Source: VAZQ01 sp963817135 (lineage in GTDB: Bacteria > Pseudomonadota > Alphaproteobacteria > Rhizobiales > Xanthobacteraceae). Taken from it: a stretch of 64,000 bases of DNA. Position 1 is the first letter of the stretch. Each line of letters opens with the position of its first letter. The stretch is taken from assembly GCA_963817135.1 (NCBI GenBank), contig CAWFNG010000014.1, positions 284,021-348,020 on the forward strand. The letters run 5' to 3'. Made by a program: the position numbers and the translations under genes. Shown here piece by piece: positions 60,746-64,000 of the stretch. Under the pieces are notes generated by a model. That model did not search any database. It worked only from the letters and a program-made list of their open reading frames with translations, and was not told the DNA's origin.

Positions 60746-61738
60746 TTAAGTCAAGGTCGTATATCGGCGAGCAAAAGCCGCCCTGATTTCGAAATGTTCA
60801 AACGGGTTGCGAATGGGGCTTGTCGAGCCGACGATGTCAAGGACTTGCCAGAAGCGCTCCGGCGCCAACGGTAGATCTTCAAAGCCATCGATCAACGAAA
60901 CGAGTGCGAATCGCCTTTCATCTGCGTCTCGACGCTTCACCTCAGGGCTGCCCGTATACACACCCGTGATCGACGGTAATCGTGAAAAGCGATTCTGGCC
61001 ATAAATCCGGTAAGCTGAAAGGGGCAAGCCGATCAGATTGCTACCCGTAATCGCGTGCAATACCGGCAAATAAAATCCATCCACGCTGCCAAACAATTCC
61101 GGCGACGCCTCCTTCGGCCGAAACCGCATAAGCAACGCCCGGCGGAACATGTTCGATGACCCGGGGCACCAAAGCCATCCGCGTTTGTTCCACGGCAGGT
61201 AGTGGGTGGCATTGGCAAGTGCCGCATAGCGGTATGGGTCGAATGACCCAAGGCGCACGGCATGCTCCATGGGTCGCAAGCCAGCTGCTCCCTCCCGCCA
61301 CGCGCTATAAGCCCACGAATTGCCGCCGGTGGTCAACGCCCCTTCCGTATTCACGTCCACGCAGTTGCTCGATGTAAAGCCCGTCGAGGATATTGCGCTG
61401 AGATGGGCCTGCAAGTGGGTCACGAGGTATTCTGGAAACAACACATCGTCCGCGTCGAGATAGGTAACGAACTCGCCGCGCATATGGTCTAAGGCCCAGA
61501 GGGCTGCTCCAAGTTGCCCTAGATTTTTTGACAATCGATGAGAAGTAAATTGTGGGTGCCCGTCGATGCCGGCACTAATAGACTCAGCGCTGCAATCACT
61601 GGAATTGTTGTCGACCACCAGGCATTCAAATTTTTGATATGATTGGTCCTTAACCGACCTGATTGCATCGGCTACATATCGCGCATAATTCCAATTGATG
61701 ATTACGACGGAAACCAGTGGTTCACTGACGAGAGGCAT
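60746..61738 (-). CDS. glycosyltransferase family 2
   Basis: 330 residues. GT-A fold: SVVIINWNYARYVADAIRSV, VVDNNSSDCSAE and the metal-binding DADD in VTYLDADDVLFPEY, with a C-terminal half typical of GT2 (CPGSSNMFRRALL). It adds a sugar to a growing surface glycan. Its ATG overlaps the GMC oxidoreductase stop by one base, so they are co-transcribed. Confidence 0.92.
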   Translation of the reverse strand: MPLVSEPLVSVVIINWNYARYVADAIRSVKDQSYQKFECLVVDNNSSDCSAESISAGIDGHPQFTSHRLSKNLGQLGAALWALDHMRGEFVTYLDADDVLFPEYLVTHLQAHLSAISSTGFTSSNCVDVNTEGALTTGGNSWAYSAWREGAAGLRPMEHAVRLGSFDPYRYAALANATHYLPWNKRGWLWCPGSSNMFRRALLMRFRPKEASPELFGSVDGFYLPVLHAITGSNLIGLPLSAYRIYGQNRFSRLPSITGVYTGSPEVKRRDADERRFALVSLIDGFEDLPLAPERFWQVLDIVGSTSPIRNPFEHFEIRAAFARRYTTLT

Positions 61739-63330
61739 TATCCTGGTTCTCTAAATCCGAATCGCGCTGTTCGTAGTGCGTGATCGCAGGCGCGGGCGGT
61801 AAGTGCGAGGATGGTTAGCGTCGGGTTCTGGGTACCCTGCGAAGGGAAGCAAGCGCCGTCAGTCACGTACAGTCCCTGCGCCTCCCAGCACTGGTTGTGA
61901 GGATCCAGCACTGAGGTGGCGGGATCGCGTCCCATTCGAGCTGTGCCGGTTTCGTGTATTGCAGAACCTGGTGGTGCCGGCGTCTCGTCAATTCGGGTGA
62001 GTCTCGCACCGACCAACTCGGCAAGCGCCCGTAGCGACGCAGCCTGTTGCCACGCGCGGATTAGCTCCATGTCCCCGTGCGCGCAGTTAATGCGCAGCAC
62101 CGGGATGCCCCAGGCGTCGCGCCGATCCGGGTCAATGGTCACCCGGTTCGCGGCCCGGGGCAACATCTCAGCGAATGAAGTGGCCCAGAAAATGGAACGC
62201 TGACCGGCCGGCGTCTGGTACAATTGCACGCCGAAACCCCGCCCCGACCGCAGAGCCGGTAGCTCGCGTTGATCAAAACGGGGCAGGTAGAGGCAGCGTC
62301 CCGGCACGGGAGGAGCCCCCGGCGCCAGCGGCGGTCCTTCACCCTCCGCATTCAACATGACGTGGTCCATAAGGTAGCCGCCTAATACTCCCGAGGCAGC
62401 GCCCAACCCTTCGCCGCCCTGTGGCGAACGCGACAGGAGGAGCACGCGGGTGGTCTCCAAGGTCGAGGCGCAGAGGAAAACCAACGAAGCGCAGGCGCGC
62501 TCGTCGGCGCAGGTTCGCTGGTCCACCCACACAACTCCACGCACACGGCCTGAGCGGTCCACCTCAACCTCGCGCACAATCGCACCTTCGTAGATGAGAA
62601 GCCGGCCGGTGAACGCTGCAGCCTCAAGGGCATCGAACGGCGAGCCGAAGCGTGACAGAACCGATCGATAACCAGGCCAGCGTGTGGAGATGGCATCCTG
62701 CAATTCCGACTCGGCTGGCGTTGGTTCCAGTATATGTGCGAGTTCGCTATCCGGGAGCCAGGGTAGGCCGTCGCGTGTGCCGAAGAGTCCGATACGCCTT
62801 TCGACCAAGGCATACCACGTGTCAAGTTCACCCGGCCGAAGCGGCCAAGGCGGACTCAGCCCATCAGTTGGAGAAAAATCGTCGAAGCCCAGTCGGTAGT
62901 ATTGCCGGCCGTGGCCAGGGATTGCCATGCGTCCGCCAAGCTGTCGGGCACGCAGCCAGACGAAGGGACGGTCCGGCGGCGTCACGTAAGGACAGTCGAA
63001 GTCGTCGACGAACGCCTCCCGCGCGCGCGACCACTCGCGACAGCGAGATTGGATCGGCTGCCGGCGCCGATCAAAGGCATCAAGCGCGGCCTGCCCACGC
63101 AGCCGCAGCACCGCGCCCCGCATCAACCGGCGTGAAAATGAATATCTCGAGAATCGGGCGAAACCGGCATCGAGCACGAGCACGCGCAAACCCGCCTCGG
63201 CGAGCAGCAGCGCTGCCAGTCCTCCTGCCGCCCCTGCCCCTATTACCAGCACATCATAGGCGCCCGTCGTACGCACAACTTGCCGCGTCGTGGCGTCAAG
63301 TGCAGTACTGAGCGCAGGACCGGGCTGCAT
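61738..63330 (-). CDS. GMC family oxidoreductase
   Basis: 530 residues. FAD Rossmann motif YDVLVIGAGAAGGLAALLL near residues 25-43 with VLDAG; a mid part typical of the GMC family (LCASTLETTRVLLLS); and the C-terminal HETGTARMG with TDGACFPSQGTQNPTLTILA. GMC enzymes oxidise alcohols or sugars. In a glycan cluster with GT2, a PhyH-cupin protein and an aminotransferase, it may oxidise a sugar hydroxyl for later amination. Start ATG 63330. Confidence 0.9.
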   Translation of the reverse strand: MQPGPALSTALDATTRQVVRTTGAYDVLVIGAGAAGGLAALLLAEAGLRVLVLDAGFARFSRYSFSRRLMRGAVLRLRGQAALDAFDRRRQPIQSRCREWSRAREAFVDDFDCPYVTPPDRPFVWLRARQLGGRMAIPGHGRQYYRLGFDDFSPTDGLSPPWPLRPGELDTWYALVERRIGLFGTRDGLPWLPDSELAHILEPTPAESELQDAISTRWPGYRSVLSRFGSPFDALEAAAFTGRLLIYEGAIVREVEVDRSGRVRGVVWVDQRTCADERACASLVFLCASTLETTRVLLLSRSPQGGEGLGAASGVLGGYLMDHVMLNAEGEGPPLAPGAPPVPGRCLYLPRFDQRELPALRSGRGFGVQLYQTPAGQRSIFWATSFAEMLPRAANRVTIDPDRRDAWGIPVLRINCAHGDMELIRAWQQAASLRALAELVGARLTRIDETPAPPGSAIHETGTARMGRDPATSVLDPHNQCWEAQGLYVTDGACFPSQGTQNPTLTILALTARACDHALRTARFGFREPG

Positions 63331-63472
63331 CTGGTCGCCGTCGGGTCAGCGTGGGGCCAATACGCTTGACAAGCCGCCAACGCGCGATTGAGCGCCGCCG
63401 TCCGCAATATGATTCCAGTAACATGCTGAGACAGACGGTTCGAAGCGGCTCACCTGCGAAGTTCTTCTAATC

Positions 63473-64000
63473 CTAGAGCAACGCTTCGAGCACTTTGACG
63501 AGCGCATCAGTCAGCTCTTTGACGTTGTCGTGAGTCATGTCTGGGCTGACATCAAGATGCACGGCGCGGCCCAGAAGTTCGAGAGAACGAGGGCACATAT
63601 CCTTGCTATATCCGACCTTTCCATTATACCATTGCCACGGACCGCCCTGCTCAGACCAAACGCGCTGTTCTATGATTGGCGTCCAATGCGCGTAGATATG
63701 GTAATCCACGCAGCTGGGTCGGTAAATTACCGACGCACGAGCTCCTTCGGCACTGAGCGCCTCTGCGATGCAGATGGCGCGCTCCGCGGTGGGCACGAAA
63801 AAGATTAGAGCAGTCGCCGTATCGCCTTCGGGATCGTTTATCGTTCTAAAACGAATGCCTTTCCGTATTATCACATCTTTAATTGCATCTTTCAGCATGG
63901 CTTTGCGCGACCGCATATCTGTCAACAGCCCTTGCAATCTCCGAAGCTGGACAAGCATGAGCGCGCCATGCAGCTCGCTCATCCGATAGTTCAATCCATT
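63473..64000 (-). CDS. DegT/DnrJ/EryC1/StrS aminotransferase, N-terminal part outside window
   Basis: C-terminal ~175 residues of a PLP sugar aminotransferase. The segment NYRMSELHGALMLVQLRRLQ is the typical motif that follows the PLP lysine region in this family; the Lys itself lies beyond the window. The frame is open to base 64000. It is 142 bases upstream of the GMC gene on the same strand, probably the same operon, and would place an amino group on a keto sugar. Confidence 0.88.
   Translation of the reverse strand, partial: NGLNYRMSELHGALMLVQLRRLQGLLTDMRSRKAMLKDAIKDVIIRKGIRFRTINDPEGDTATALIFFVPTAERAICIAEALSAEGARASVIYRPSCVDYHIYAHWTPIIEQRVWSEQGGPWQWYNGKVGYSKDMCPRSLELLGRAVHLDVSPDMTHDNVKELTDALVKVLEALL

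Overview
The window is chromosomal DNA of a GC-rich alphaproteobacterium, most likely Hyphomicrobiales near Bradyrhizobium, Xanthobacteraceae or Pseudolabrys. The basis is the gene order lptC-lptA-lptB-rpoN-hpf-ptsN, an hsp20-DUF1150 pair behind an RpoH-type promoter, a formate dehydrogenase cluster with DUF3305, DUF3306 and DUF6352 genes, and many palindromic intergenic repeats of the kind seen in that order. The genus is inference; no rRNA gene is present.

Layout. 1-4.4 kb: a catabolic patch with an alpha/beta hydrolase, an SDR, a benzoylformate-decarboxylase-like ThDP enzyme and 3-hydroxyanthranilate 3,4-dioxygenase. 4.7-11.5 kb: small heat-shock protein and DUF1150; on the minus strand RNase D, lptC, lptA, lptB, rpoN, hpf and ptsN. 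11.6-20.3 kb: an AI-2E family permease, remnants of toxin-antitoxin modules beside tRNA-Leu(CAG), an NDUFA9-like protein, uppP, a GST, queG, a hydrolase and a glycosyltransferase. 20.5-25.6 kb: infC (probable AUU start), rpmI, rplT, pheS, pheT. 25.7-32 kb: a Tat-exported amine oxidase, an EI24 protein, a 923-residue AAA+ protein whose C-terminus resembles a GGQ-less peptide release factor, and a divergent membrane protein.

32-53 kb is one functional unit for a periplasm-facing molybdenum formate dehydrogenase. The enzyme is encoded by fdhA (Tat signal, Cys in place of selenocysteine), fdhB and a gamma cytochrome b gene. Supporting genes are a small Tat protein, an HTH-TorD chaperone, fdhD, mobA, mobB, three MoeA-type proteins, a TusA-like protein, a polyferredoxin, a WD40-cytochrome c, a lipoate-ligase-like protein and DUF6352/3305/3306. 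Three of these genes (the ligase-like gene, gamma, and moeA) carry one extra base each.

53.3-57.9 kb is a decayed integrative element next to tRNA-Ser(GGA): a multiply frameshifted tyrosine integrase, an excisionase-like protein, small unknowns and a frameshifted DUF3631 ATPase. 57.9-64 kb holds a KTSC protein and an ankyrin remnant. Beyond these lies a surface-polysaccharide-like patch: a PhyH-double-cupin protein, a GT2, a GMC oxidoreductase and a DegT aminotransferase cut by the window end.

Several repeat families are interspersed, including three copies and one half copy of a ~166-bp double hairpin. The strongest candidate for something undescribed is the AAA+/release-factor-like fusion and its divergent membrane neighbour. 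All statements come from reading the sequence; no database search was run.
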